From Sorex araneus (Eukaryota; Chordata; Mammalia; Eulipotyphla; Soricidae): a DNA stretch of 64,000 nucleotides. The notes below the pieces were generated by a model that saw nothing but the letters and a program-made list of their open reading frames with translations, had not been told where the DNA came from and did not search any database. The position numbers and the translations under genes are program-made. This document shows, in pieces, positions 11,347 to 22,505 of this stretch (the stretch's first letter is position 1; every line of letters begins with the position of its first letter). The stretch lies in the NCBI RefSeq assembly GCF_027595985.1, contig NC_073304.1, forward strand, positions 138,739,262 through 138,803,261, in the 5' to 3' direction.

Positions 11347-11540
11347 AGAAAAGTGTCTGCCATAGAGGCAGGCTAGTGAGGTTGGGGGTGGGTGGTGTGA
11401 AAGAAACTGAAGACATTGGATGCATTGGTGGTGGGAAATTGAACACTGGTGGAGAGATGGGTGCTGGAATATTGTATGACTGAAACCCAACCATGAACAG
11501 CTCTGTAACTGTGTCTCAGTATGATTCAATGGGAAAAAAA
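11225..11540 (+). mobile_element. L1 3' UTR fragment with expanded (GA)n
   Basis: Starts within the conserved 'gcaaatcataatgcccaaaa' block, has (GA)n at about 11285-11342 in place of the short GA run of other copies, then the ACACTGGTGGAGAGATGGGT block and an A-rich end. Confidence 0.85.
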
Positions 11541-11740
11541 ACCTGCAGGTTATCTGATGGCATCTGGAGTTCAGAGTTGCATGTGATGGGAAAGGAGAAA
11601 GTCAATACTGGAATCCTAGAGAGAGAAAGAAAACCATGCAAAGAAATCAATCAGCCCGGGATGCAGTGAAATAACTTGATAACTCAATGAGTTGTTAAAA
11701 CTCATGTATTTCAAGTGTCATCTGATCTTGGTTGACTCAC

Positions 11741-11900
11741 TTATTTTTTATTCTGTTTCGTTATGCTCAGGGGTTACTGGCTCTGCACTCAGGAATCACT
11801 CCTGTAAATGCTCAGGGGATCGTATGGGATTCTAGGAATTGAACCTAGGTGAGCTGTATGCAAGGCAAGCATCTTACCCACTGTGCTATCTCTCCAGCCC
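11741..11900 (-). mobile_element. SOR-type SINE, diverged
   Basis: Antisense copy ending CTATCTCTCCAGCCCC. Landmarks are readable but with several small deletions. Confidence 0.88.
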
Positions 11901-13138
11901 CAACTTTGACTCACGTATGGGTTCTACATAGTTGTTGGTTCACTTCTTGTTTGATTAACTGGTGCATCTTAATGGCTCTGCTCCACATGGCTCTTTCTCT
12001 TCTTCTGGTTCTAGCTAACCAAAGGGGAAATCCACTTCTCAAAGCAATGACTGCATCAAAACAAAACAATCAGAAATGCACATGGCCTTGCAAAGCTTCA
12101 AAACGGTGGTGCTTTCACCTCATTTAAGTGACCAAAGGCTGTCACACATGTAAACTGGATTTAAGGGGAGAGGAGATACGGGCAACAGAAAAGAAATGGC
12201 ATCAGTTTAAGCTACTAGTAAATTCAAAACAAAGAGATACAGCAAGATAGGATAGGTTCTCATACAGGAGTGGAGAATGGCATGCTCTGTTAAATGAAGT
12301 CTAATCAAGGAAATCCAACAATATGAAGATTGGAGTATGGGCTATACAAATTAAGTCAGGAGTGAGTAGAAATCTGGGGGGACAGTTTTAAAGAAGAAGA
12401 CGAGCAGTATGGTTATCACCAGGCTGCAGTGCTAAGAAAGGAAAGGACAGTGATGTGTTCAGTGTCTGTTCTACTACTGTCTGTTCTACATGCTGGGAAA
12501 ACAACTCTGGAAAACGTAAAGAATTTCTTCTAAGAATGGAGAGAGAGTAGACAAATCCATTAATAGGTAAGCAAGATGAATCAATGGATCAAAGGGCTAC
12601 CAAGACAATTGAATGGGGCAATGGAGAGGACAGGGATTTGAAAATAAGAATTTCAGTGGGTGTAAAGAAGACGGTCAGAGAAAACCTCTGGGAGTGATAG
12701 TTCAGTTGACACCTAAATTATGAGAAGCATTTCATCTTGTTTTAAGGAAAAGGAAGAAGTAGAAGGGGAGGAAAAAAACGAGGGGCAGAGAGGAGCTTAA
12801 CAGCTGGTTCAGGTAACAGTAAAAAAGGATTGTGAGAAGGGAATTCAAGAAAAACATTTAGGATCTGTGACATAGAAAGCTAAGTGTACAATAAGTACTC
12901 ACATAAAGATATCAGTAGGTTCTTGGAAACTGACTTTAAGCAAAGAGATGTAAAACAAAATCAAATTATGAATATCATTTCATTTAATATTGGCTGCTAC
13001 TGTATCAACAAAGTGACCTTGAAGGAAATGACATTAGCAGAGGACCTGCTGTCCTACATGGAGAAGTCGGCCTTAGGATGCAGTGAGAAGTCAGGGTGGA
13101 GGACGAGAGCACTGAACGGGACAATAATGCAGAATGAA
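11901..13138. other. Intergenic single-copy stretch
   Basis: No gene or repeat recognised. Purine-rich around 12700-12790. Confidence 0.5.
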
Positions 13139-13151
13139 CTACCTTTTAAAA

Positions 13152-13329
13152 TTTTTTTTGTTTTTTGGGTCACACCCAGTTGATGCTCAGGGGTTACTCT
13201 TGGCTCTGCACTCAGGAATCACTCCTGACAATGCTTCGGGGACCATACGGGATGTGGGGGATTGAACCCTGGTTGGCCGCATGCAAGGCAAACACCCTAC
13301 CCACTGTACTATCACTCTGGCCCTATGAT
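13152..13329 (-). mobile_element. SOR-type SINE with 13-bp TSD
   Basis: The TSD CTACCTTTTAAAA at 13139-13151 and 13330-13342 brackets a full-length antisense copy. Confidence 0.92.
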
Positions 13330-13905
13330 CTACCTTTTAAAAGATCACTTTAGGTAGTGATTAAAACAGCATGGTATTGGAACAGAAACAGACCCGCAGA
13401 CCAAAGGAACAGAGCTGAATAATCTGACATAGCCTTTCTAGTATAAGATCACTTAATCTTGATAAAGGAGCAAGAAATGTGAAGTGGAACAAGGAAAGCC
13501 TCTTCAACAAGTGGTGCTGGGAAAACTGGACAGCTACATGCAAAAGAATGAACTCAGACCTCTAATGGCAAACACAAAAGTCATACCAAAATGGGTTAAG
13601 GACCTCAATATCAGACCTGAATCTATAAGGTACAAGGAGGAAAATATAGGCAGACCCCTCCATGACATTGAAGCTAAAAGCATCTTGAAGGATGAAACAC
13701 CACTGACCAAGCAAGTGGAAACAAATATAAACAAATGGGACTACATTAAACTAAGAAGCTTCTGCACCTCAAACAAACAAACAAACAAACAAACAGTGAC
13801 TAAAGTACAGAAAGAGCCCGTGGAATGGGGAAAAATATTTACTCGATCAATACCCATTAGATAGGGGCTTAATATCCAGGATATACAAGACACCGGTAGA
13901 ACTTT

Positions 13906-14078
13906 TTTTTTTTTTCTTTTTGGGTCACACCTGGCGATGCACAGGGGTTATTCCTGGCTCTGCACTCAGGAATCACCCCTGGCCGTGCTCAGGGGACCAT
14001 ATGGGATGCTGGGATTTGAACCTGGGTCGGCCGCGTGCAAGGCAAACGCCCTACCCGCTGTGCTATCTCTCCAGCCCA
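13906..14078 (-). mobile_element. SOR-type SINE inside L1
   Basis: Antisense insertion; TSD ACACCGGTAGAACTTT (13890-13905) versus ACACTGGTAGAACTTT (14079-14094), one mismatch. The L1 frame resumes after it. Confidence 0.93.
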
Positions 14079-14752
14079 ACACTGGTAGAACTTTAAAAAA
14101 AGAAAACCTCTAACCTGATCAAAAAATGCGGAGAAGAAATGAATAGAAACTTCCACAAAAGAGAAATTCAAATGGCCAAAAGGCACATGAAAAAATGCTC
14201 TACATCACTAATCACCGGGAGATGCAAATCAAAACAACAATGAAGTATCATCTTACACCACAGAAACTGGCACACATCAAAAAGAACAAGAACAAACAGT
14301 GCTGGCATGTATGCAGGGAGAAAGGGACTCTCATTCATTTTTGGTGGGAATTCCGACTGGTCCAGCTTTTTGGAAAACAATATGGATATTCCTCCAAAAA
14401 CTAGAAATTGAGCTTCCATATGACCCAGTAATACCACTCTTGGGAATATATCCTAGGGACGCAAAAAAACATAGTAGAAATGACATCTGTACTTGAATAT
14501 TTATTGCAGCATGGTTTACAATAGCCAGAATGTGGAAACAACCTGAGTGCCCGAGAACAAATGACTGGTTGAAGAAACTCTGGTCATCTACACAATGAAA
14601 TACTATGCAGCTGTTAGAAGAGGTGAAATCATGAAATTTGCATGTAAGTGGATGGACATGGAGAGTATCATGCTAAGTGAAATTAGTCAGAAAGAGAGGA
14701 ACAGACATAGCATGACTGCACTCATTTGTGAAATATAAAGTAGCATAATATG

Positions 14753-15368
14753 CAGCTGTTAGAAAAGATGAAGTCATGAAATTTGCACATAAGTTGGATC
14801 AACATGGAAAGTATCATGTTAAGTGAAATGAGTCAGGAAGAGAGGGACAGACATAGAAAGATTGCACTCATTTGTGGAATATAAAGTAACAGAATGAGAG
14901 ACTAACACTCAAGAATAATAGAGATCAGTACCAGGAGGATTGCTCTATAGCTTGGAAGCCGGTCTCACATGCTGGAGGAAAAGGCAGTTCAGATAGATAA
15001 GGGACCACCAAGTAAAGGGTGCTTGGAGGGCCCACTTGGGATGGGAGATGTGTTCTGAAAATAGACTTTTGACCGAATATGGTGGCCACTCAATACCTCT
15101 AGTGCAAACCACAACACCCAAAATGAGAAAGAGAGCAAAAGGGAATGCCCTGCCACAGAAGCGGGGCAGGGTGGGGGGGGATAATGTGGGGGTTGGGAGG
15201 CACACTGGGATCATTGGTGGTGGAGAATGGGCACTCGTGGAGGGGTGGGTACTTGAACATTGTATGACTGAAATGTAACCACGAAAGTTTATAAATTTGT
15301 AACTGTACCTCACGGGAATCCATTACCAAAAATAAATAAATAAACAATAAATAAATAATTAAAAAAAA
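14753..15368 (+). mobile_element. Nested 5'-truncated L1 inside an older L1
   Basis: A perfect 18-bp TSD, ATAAAGTAGCATAATATG (14735-14752 and 15369-15386), brackets the last part of ORF2, a complete 3' UTR and an A-rich tail. Without the TSD it looks like a tandem duplication of L1 sequence (14595-14745 versus 14750-14900). Confidence 0.92.
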
Positions 15369-15913
15369 ATAAAGTAGCATAATATGAGACTAACACCTAA
15401 GTAGAGATAAGGACCAGGAGGATCACGCCATGGTTTGGAAGTTGGCCCCATGTGCTGCACGAAAAGGCAGTTGGGATGGAGAAGGAACCACTGAGTAATG
15501 ATGATTGGAGGAATCACCCAGGATAGGAGATGTGCACTGAAAATAGACCAAGGACCAAACAGGATGACCTCTTAGTATCTGTATTGCAAACCATAATGCC
15601 CAAAATTAGAGAGAGAGTAAGAAGGATCATACCTGCCACAGAGGCAGGGATTGGGGTGGGGTAGGGGTGGCGGGTGGGACACTGACAATGGTGGTGGAAA
15701 ATGTGCACTGGTGGAGGGATGGGTGCTCGAGCATTGTTTGACTGAAACATAACCATGCAAGTTTATAATGTATCTCACAGTGATCCAATAAAACTTCTTA
15801 AAAAAAAGAAGATCACTTTGGCTGTAGTGTGAGAATAGTTGGGGCTGTTTGACAGAGGCTCCCAGGACCAGTAGGAAGGCATTTGTAAGATTCCAGGAAA
15901 AAATATGGTTGGT

Positions 15914-16080
15914 GGGCTGGAGAGATAGCACAGAGGGTAGGGCGTTTGCCATGCACGTGGCCGACCCGGGTTCAAATCCCAGCATCCAATATGGTCCCCT
16001 GAGCACAGCCAGGGGTAATTCCTGAGTGCAAAGCCAGGAGTGACCCCCATGCATCGCCAGGTGTGACCCAAAAAGAAAAA
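15914..16080 (+). mobile_element. SOR-type SINE with 17-bp TSD
   Basis: TSD AAAAAATATGGTTGGTG at 15898-15914 and 16079-16095. Near-consensus sense copy. Confidence 0.93.
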
Positions 16081-16204
16081 AAAATATGGTTGGTGATCTG
16101 CAAGTTAATATTTAACAGTTGGCTATCACAGATTGGCAGGTATGAGGGCACTTCTAGTTTGTAGCATTTGCCAGCTGATTTCAAGCTATTGACTCCCTGA
16201 ACAC

Positions 16205-16380
16205 AAAGTTGGGAGGTCACAATAAACACCATACCGAGAGTATGAAGCCTGCACGGCAAGCCTGGCAAGCTACCCATGTATAATGGATATGCCAAAAACA
16301 GTAACAATAAGTTTCTCAATGAAAGACGTTACTGGTGCCTGCTTGAACAAATCGATGAGCAATGGGATGACAGTGACTGT
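16205..16380 (+). mobile_element. Second-family SINE, 3' part only
   Basis: It contains the family-2 body (GGCAAGCCTGGCAAGCTACC, ATGCCAAAAACAGTAACAA, GACGTTACTGGTGCC) and ends GGGATGACAGTGACTGTAT without poly(A). The tRNA-like head is missing. Confidence 0.8.
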
Positions 16381-16552
16381 ATATGCTATAGACATAAATA
16401 ATCTCAAAGGAATATAAATAGTGAAATGTAGTCAAATAACTAAGAAGTGTGCCAGGGAGACATCTCACAGGACTGGAGTGCCTGCTTTGATGCTTTGTAT
16501 TGAAAACAAAACAAAACAAAAAAGATTTTTAAAAATTACCTCTTTATTATTT

Positions 16553-16712
16553 ATGTGACCACAAACAGCAATACTTAAGGCTTCTTCTGACTCTGCTCAG
16601 GGATTACTCCTAGGGGGCTCAAGGGACCATTTGGGGTGCAGGGATCAAACAAAGGTCAGCCACGTGCAAGCCAAGACCCTCCCTGGTCTACTCTCGCTTC
16701 TGCCCCTAAGCC
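16553..16712 (-). mobile_element. Very degenerate SOR-type SINE
   Basis: Antisense landmarks remain (GGGATTACTCCTA, GGTCAGCCACGTGCAAG) but with many changes. Confidence 0.6.
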
Positions 16713-16956
16713 CCAGGTTGAGGCCAGCACGGAGTCAGAACCATCCCCCAAGCACTGCTAGGTAGAGCCCCAAAACTCAAAGTTAAAAAAAAGGAGTATA
16801 TATATTTCATTTTAAATTTATATTATTTAAATTTTAAATAATGGCCCTGTTTAAGGAACTTCTGGAAAAATTCCTCAAAATACACTAATCACCCTAATAA
16901 GTTATTTGGGTCCTTCATAGCACTGAATATAATAAAAACTTATTCTATGTATGATC

Positions 16957-17003
<47 letters not shown>
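16957..17003. repeat. (GA)n microsatellite
   Basis: Near-pure GA dinucleotide run of about 45 bp, interrupted by one AA. Confidence 0.9.
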
Positions 17004-17008
<5 letters not shown>

Positions 17009-17800
17009 TTGGTATGCACACATGTTTGAATTAGAGACTCGACAGGATTTTAAAATATTACCAAAAAATGAAAAACTATACATGTTCACATTAACATTTT
17101 GCACTCTGTTATTCCTGACTTAACTGTGGACTGTGGTTCTATTTGATACATCATTTTGTTCCCTAAACACCTCACACAATATCTAGAGTCAGGTGAAGAC
17201 TCAAACTTAAGTTAGATCTAGAAGAAGATCCTGAGGAAAAGATGTCAGCAAAAGCAATATATTTTTAAGGTGGTCCTAGGACTCATAAGTAGGGAGTTGA
17301 GAAGTGAGACAGGCAAGGTAAGACAGTGAACAGTGAATCATCAGCTAGTTTCTGCTGTGGGTAGTCAAAGCCTAATCCTGTTGAGGAAGTCTGGAGACAT
17401 GGTAGTGTAGGCCTCAGACTTATTCAAATTAAGGAGCAAGGAAACAGAAGTGCTGATTCACCAACTCCTGTCCATCACTGGTTGTAAGCTGCTCCTGGTA
17501 TTTCCAGCTTCCAACCTAGAGAAGAGATTGAGAAAGAAGATTCTGATGCTAACCATCAGAGGCTGCCAGTAAGCAGGAGATGAAAGGGCACTGATAGTAT
17601 TGGTCCAAAACTCATGACACAAATTTCGTGCTTAAAAGTTTTAAAACAAAATGGAAATCCTTCCATTCCACAGTCAGCATATTTATGATATACCTTTGCA
17701 AAATCCAGAGCACAAAACCTATGCTACCCAGACTATTTAAATTCTGCAGTAGTGTTATCAAAACCAGAGCAATGTTGTTATACCTTTAAAGAAAAATCTC
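17004..17800. other. Intergenic single-copy stretch
   Basis: No gene or repeat recognised. Confidence 0.5.
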
Positions 17801-17810
17801 TTGGGGTCAG

Positions 17811-17972
17811 AGCGATTGAACAGCATGTAGGACACATGCCTAGCATGTGGCTGATCCATTTTCAATCCCTGGCACCCCATGTGGTTCCCCAAGCTCACCA
17901 GGGTTATCACTGAGCAAAGAGCCAGGAGTAACCCCTGAACACCAATAAGTGTAGCCAAAAGAAAAAAAAAAC
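17811..17972 (+). mobile_element. Diverged SOR-type SINE
   Basis: The sense head (GGGGTCAGAGCGATTGAACA), CATGTGGTTCCCC and the GAGCCAGGAGTAACCCCTGA tail are visible. The B box is mutated. Confidence 0.8.
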
Positions 17973-17997
17973 TCTTTAAAGTATATAGTAAGTGTGG

Positions 17998-18230
17998 AAA
18001 GGAAGGAAGGAAGGAAGGAAGGAAGGAAGGAAGGAAGGAAGGAAGGAAGGAAGGAAGGAAGGAAGGAAGGAAGGAAGGAAGGAAGGGAGGGAGGGAGGGA
18101 GGGAGGGAGGGAGGGAGGGAGGGAGGGAGGGAGGGAGGGAGGGAGGAAGGAAGGAAGGAAGGAAGGAAGGAAGGGAGGGAGGGAGGGAGGGAGGGAGGGA
18201 GGGAGGGAGGAAGGAAGGAAGGAAGGAAGA
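17998..18230. repeat. Blocky (GGAA)n/(GGGA)n microsatellite
   Basis: Alternating homogeneous blocks: GGAA to about 18084, GGGA to about 18144, GGAA to about 18172, GGGA to about 18208, then GGAA to about 18229. Long open frames here are repeat artefacts. Confidence 0.97.
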
Positions 18231-18289
18231 AAACTTATACAAAGAAAATGGATGGTAAATATTAATTCAAATGGCTAATTTTTGTAGTT

Positions 18290-20605
18290 GTTAATGGTAG
18301 TAAAATGTAAGTTAACTAAGAATCTTTGGTGTGTGTATGTATGTGTGTGTGTTTAATCAGAACCTAGAGATAAAAACTTATAAAAATAATACTTAAACTA
18401 GTGGCTAGCTATGAGTCTCCAGAGAAAACAAAGGGGGAAAAATTAGGTGATTGATGTTTGTGTGATATGTTCTTATTTCAAAGTGCTTTGCAAATGATCT
18501 TTACTAAAACTAGGAGAGGGAGGTATTATTATTGTTGTCTTTTTGTTTATAGACATGGCAGCCAATGTCCAGAGAAATCCAATAGCTAGTTCAAGACTTT
18601 CAGTTTATAAGTTATATAAGCCTTGAAGACTACCTAAAATAACACCTTGCCAAGATACCTCCTTATGCTTCCTCTGAATGGGGGAATGAGCAGGTATAAC
18701 AGACCCTACATTAGTTAAAGAAACTTTTCTCTTATCCACTACCCTACTGGAACTCTATGTAATCTCCTTTTGCCTAATCCTTGGGTAACAATGAGCCTTG
18801 ATAAGATGTCAGAACTGTTTCAATTGAATTGAACAGTGTTGTGCTATCTACATATGCTTTTCTGGAACTTTGGAATCATGCCCCTCTGTTTCAGGTGGAA
18901 GGTATATTAATTAAAAAATCAAACAAACAAAAAACCCTTTGTGATCTTGAAGTCAATCTGATATGGATAGATATCTCATATTCATCATTTTGGAATAAAA
19001 TTCAAGGGTCATTAAGTTTGAAGGCAGAATGGGGTTTTAGCTTTCTGTTGCTGAGTAGAAAGCATCCCTCATAAACTCAGAAAGTTAGACATCTTGGCTC
19101 TTCCCTAAGATTAGCAGTCACAGAGAACTCAGCTACAGAACTTTGTCCTTGTTCCTGGTTTTATTACTCATTTAGTCAATAAATATTGATAAAATATTGC
19201 TTCATGCCTAGGCCTATGGTAGATGCAAAGAATTCAACAAAGAATGGGACAAATAGGACCTGATACACTGGAAGTGAGCTTACAGTCTAATGAAGGCTAA
19301 CGAAGATGTGTATGAGTAGTCAGTAATTTATTAATTTACCATTCAGATTGTGGTGAGTGCTTCAGAGTAAATAAACAGTCAAGTCTCACACACAATCTGT
19401 AAAATATTGTCTCTCTTCTTTCTAACCTGTTCTTCTCACTTATAGCCTTTCCTTATCAGTATTTTTCTCCTGCCTTGTTTCTCCCTCAGGATCTGCAAAT
19501 GGTCTCCACTATATCAAGCTCCTCTTTCTCTGCCTATTGGGGCACCGTATACCCCAATGTTCATCAAGCTTTGCCATCTGCCCACTCAATACTTCTACCT
19601 TAAGTCTTCTTTCTCTGACCTTGAACTGTCCCTCACCCCCTCAACTTTCAGGAGATACTTTTGATAGTTTATTCTGGAATTGGGTGCTAGATTCAACGAG
19701 CACTCTCTTACTGGTGAGACACATACTTGGATCAAACTTAGTTTCCCCAAGAGAAATTCTTGTGGTCTCTTGAATAAACCACAGAATCGTCTCCCCCAAA
19801 GGTAAAACTCTCTGAATAAAATCCACCCTATCCTACACTCGCATTTTATCTACTAAAAGCCTTCTCCATCACAATGGGGTGAATGGGGTGTCCAGAAATT
19901 ATGATACTTTAGCAGTGACAGAAGGTCTAAAACATGTTAACTTTCATCTGAATACTCTGTGACTTCCTGTTCTGCAATGAGCTGCTATAGCTTCAGGAAG
20001 TACTTTCTTATGTCTATCTTAAATCTCTACCTCCCTGGGTACACACTTATGTCTTGAAATCTTATTCATCATGGCTTTAGGATAGAGCTAAGAAACTCAG
20101 CTCAATCCTGTATTGGTGAAGTGTTCCTGAAGTGCATGTCAGTTGATTAGTAAGTGGCTGGCACTTAAAAATCTTTATTCTATCCCCTCCTCTGAGTTCT
20201 TCCCTTCAGACTTAAAAACTGAAGCTGCTTAAACCTCCCTTTCACATCTTTTCCTCAACCACTTAATCATTGTGTGGCTCTTCTCAAACTCTGTTAATCA
20301 GTTTAAAAACAACAACAAGAAAAAAGATCATTAGTGAGGTTTTTTTGAAGGTCTTTACACCAGAAGCAAAAATGAAAGTGCATTATAGTGTGGAAAAGGA
20401 TCAGCTAGTGCAATCAAGTTCAGCTCACCTCCTTTGCGCTATTATACTCTTCAATAAACTAATTGATCAAGCTGACAAAGTGGCTCTGTACAGCTGTCTG
20501 GCCTCCACTCTGAGTGTGCACTGCAAAAAAATTAGATTGGGCAGGATGAGAATGCATCCTGTGTCTTCCACAACACTCTTCTTCAGGTGATTTGGTGAGG
20601 AAGAA
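18290..20605. other. Intergenic stretch, mostly single-copy
   Basis: No gene recognised. About 19160-19300 resembles an L2 3' end (ttagtcaataaatattg... then 'tacactggaagtgagcttacagt'). The rest is unassigned. Confidence 0.5.
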
Positions 20606-20611
20606 GGTGGG

Positions 20612-20724
20612 TTGGGGCCAGGCCTGGAGTTGCTCAGGGGTCACTCCTGGCTGTGCTGGGGATGGAACTGGGATCAGCTGCATGTGAGGCAAGTGACTTA
20701 CCAACTGTGCAATCTCTCCAGCGC
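20612..20724 (-). mobile_element. Partial degenerate SOR-type SINE
   Basis: Antisense fragment with CAGGGGTCACTCCTGGC, GATCAGCTGCATG and ATCTCTCCAGC. The middle is deleted. Confidence 0.65.
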
Positions 20725-20806
20725 TAATTTTGGTAGCTTTTGACTCTTCCCAGTGTCATTTTATTGGGAGTCCACTAATTGTGAGAGTTCCAGGTGGCAT
20801 CAGAAG

Positions 20807-20862
20807 AAGTGTGTGTGTGTGTGTGTGTGTACGTGTGTACGTGTGTGTGTGTGGGGGGGGGG
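20807..20862. repeat. (GT)n microsatellite with G run
   Basis: GT repeat with two ACGT interruptions, then ten G in a row. Confidence 0.93.
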
Positions 20863-21339
20863 ATGGTAACTCCTCCAATTCACAGTAAACTGTGACTTAC
20901 TGAACACACAATGCCTCAAACACCATGGCAGAGGAGAGGGAAGGTGGATACCAAGGAGGGGTCTGGCACTAGTCTCCACAAACATCTCTATCAGGAAAGC
21001 ATTTGATTTATGTTAAAGACCCATGTGACTTTTGCATGCTTCTCCAAAATCTATTTTCTTCCCTTTCCTGGGATTGACCAGGTGGTGTTGGGACTGGGGT
21101 ACAGGGGGTGGTTGCAGGGGGTCAGTCCTGGCAAAACTCAGTTGGGTTTTATGGGCCTGGCACTTTGGTTTTTAGAAATATGGTGTTGTTCTGGCCCCAC
21201 AGTGCTAAGGGTCTGCAGTCGCGAGACTCAGACTTAAAGTCTGTCACTCAAGCCCTTTGAGCTCTCTGTCCATCACCTGGTTTTCTTCTCTCATTTTCCT
21301 TTTCTGATTTTAGCCCATATCTGACTTTGCTCACTATGG

Positions 21340-21482
21340 GACAAAAAAGCCAGGGCTTACTCTTGGGTCTGTACTCAGGGATCACTCCAGAAAGTGCTCC
21401 AGGTACCACCTGCAGTTCCAGGAATAGAATCCTCATCAGCTCATGCAAGGCAAGACCCACCTTAACTATCTCTGCGTGTCCC
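21340..21482 (-). mobile_element. Degenerate SOR-type SINE
   Basis: Antisense: GGCTTACTCTTGGGTCTG, CAGGGATCACTCC and CTCATGCAAGGCAAGACC are readable. Confidence 0.6.
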
Positions 21483-21537
21483 CCTTCCCACGGGCAGACT
21501 TCTTTTCTCCAAATGGGAATTATTTTGTTATTTAGTA

Positions 21538-21581
21538 TATATATATGTGTGTGTGTGTGTGTGAGTGTGTGTGTGTGTGAA
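21538..21581. repeat. (TA)n(GT)n microsatellite
   Basis: A short TATATATA run leads into GT repeats. Confidence 0.9.
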
Positions 21582-21887
21582 CACATAATGAAGATATACA
21601 GAAAATACTTTTAAGGAAAATATAAGAAGTCACCTAAAATTCCACCAGTCACATTTTTCACTCCTTTCTACACTATTTTCTAGCAATGCATACACGTGCT
21701 TTGTTAGAAATTAACATTTAAGCCACTTATTATTGAAAAAGATTCTATCTTTTCTAGCAGTGTCAGAGCCCTGGGACAGCTCCCCTGTTAGCATTTGAAA
21801 AGTAGGCCTCAGGTGTTGCCTCTCTAGGAATCAGGCGCAGAAGCAGTCAGAGAGGAGAGATACTGGATGGGCGCTTCATTTCTTTCT

Positions 21888-22346
21888 TTTTTTTTTTTAA
21901 AATTTAATTTTATTTTATTTTATTAAATCACCGTGTGGAAGATTACAATGCTTTCGGGCTTAGGTCTCAGTTATACAATGCTGAAACAACCATCCCTTCA
22001 CCAGTGCCCATATACCATATACCACCACCAAAAAAAAAAAAAAACCCACACAGTACACCTCCCATCCCGCCCCCGCACCCCCTACCTTGTAACTGATAAG
22101 TTTCATTTTACATTCTGTTTACTTTGGTTACATTCAATATTTCAACACAAACCTCACTATTGTTGTTAGGAGTACCCCACTAGATTCAGACCTACTGTGA
22201 AGACAAATAAGGTCGCGCGGCCGCTACCTTATTTGTTTTGAATTTCTGTACTTTAACAAGAAGTCCAGGGAGATTTCTTCCAGATATTAGATAATTGCAG
22301 GCTTGAAAACCCAATCTGTGGTCATCTTAATATGGCGGCCACCGTC
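21888..22346 (-). mobile_element. Copy of unrecognised L1-tailed retroposon family
   Basis: It starts with a T-rich tail and an ATTTTATTTTATTAAATCACC type 3' end. It shares the blocks CTTTGGTTACATTCAATATT, CTATTGTTGTTAGGAGT and 'tccagggagatttcttccag' with 33271-33671 and, in reverse, with 9480-10139 and 52830-53691. Its last 150 bp resemble the L1 3' UTR (CCTTCACCAGTGCCCATAT). Inside, 22205-22236 is a perfect hairpin. Confidence 0.75.
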
Positions 22347-22505
22347 TTTCTTTATTTTTTGTTTGGGGATCATCGCCAGTAGTGCTCAGGACTAACTCAC
22401 TCCAGGCTCTGCATTCAGGGATCGTCCCTGGAGGCCTGGGGGATTGATTCCAAGTCAGCTGTGTGTAAGGCAAATGCCTGGCCCGCTCTAGTCTCACCCC
22501 AGACC
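22347..22505 (-). mobile_element. Degenerate SOR-type SINE
   Basis: Antisense copy abutting the 5' end of the preceding retroposon; CAGGCTCTGCATTCAGGGAT and GTGTGTAAGGCAAATGCC are visible. Confidence 0.7.

Larger units (their letters stand above)
13352..15808 (+). mobile_element. 5'-truncated shrew L1 hosting two later insertions
   Basis: Flanked by AAGATCACTTT (13341-13351 and 15809-15819). It opens inside ORF2 after the reverse transcriptase (translation KTAWYWNRNRPADQ-like), continues through the C-terminal region (NIRPESIRYKEENIGRPLHDIEA, then the cysteine-rich end region), and ends with the 3' UTR at 15387-15808. It is interrupted by a SINE (13906-14078) and by a nested younger L1 (14753-15368). 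ORF2 is broken by stops and frameshifts, so the copy is dead. Net L1 length is about 1.63 kb. Confidence 0.9.

Noticed and set aside
14595..14900. Tandem duplication of about 150 bp
   Set aside because: The repeat comes from a younger L1 nested in an older one; the 18-bp TSD at 14735-14752/15369-15386 explains it.
17976..18278. Open frames reading KEGR or SLPP repeats
   Set aside because: These are translations of the GGAA/GGGA microsatellite in different frames, not proteins.
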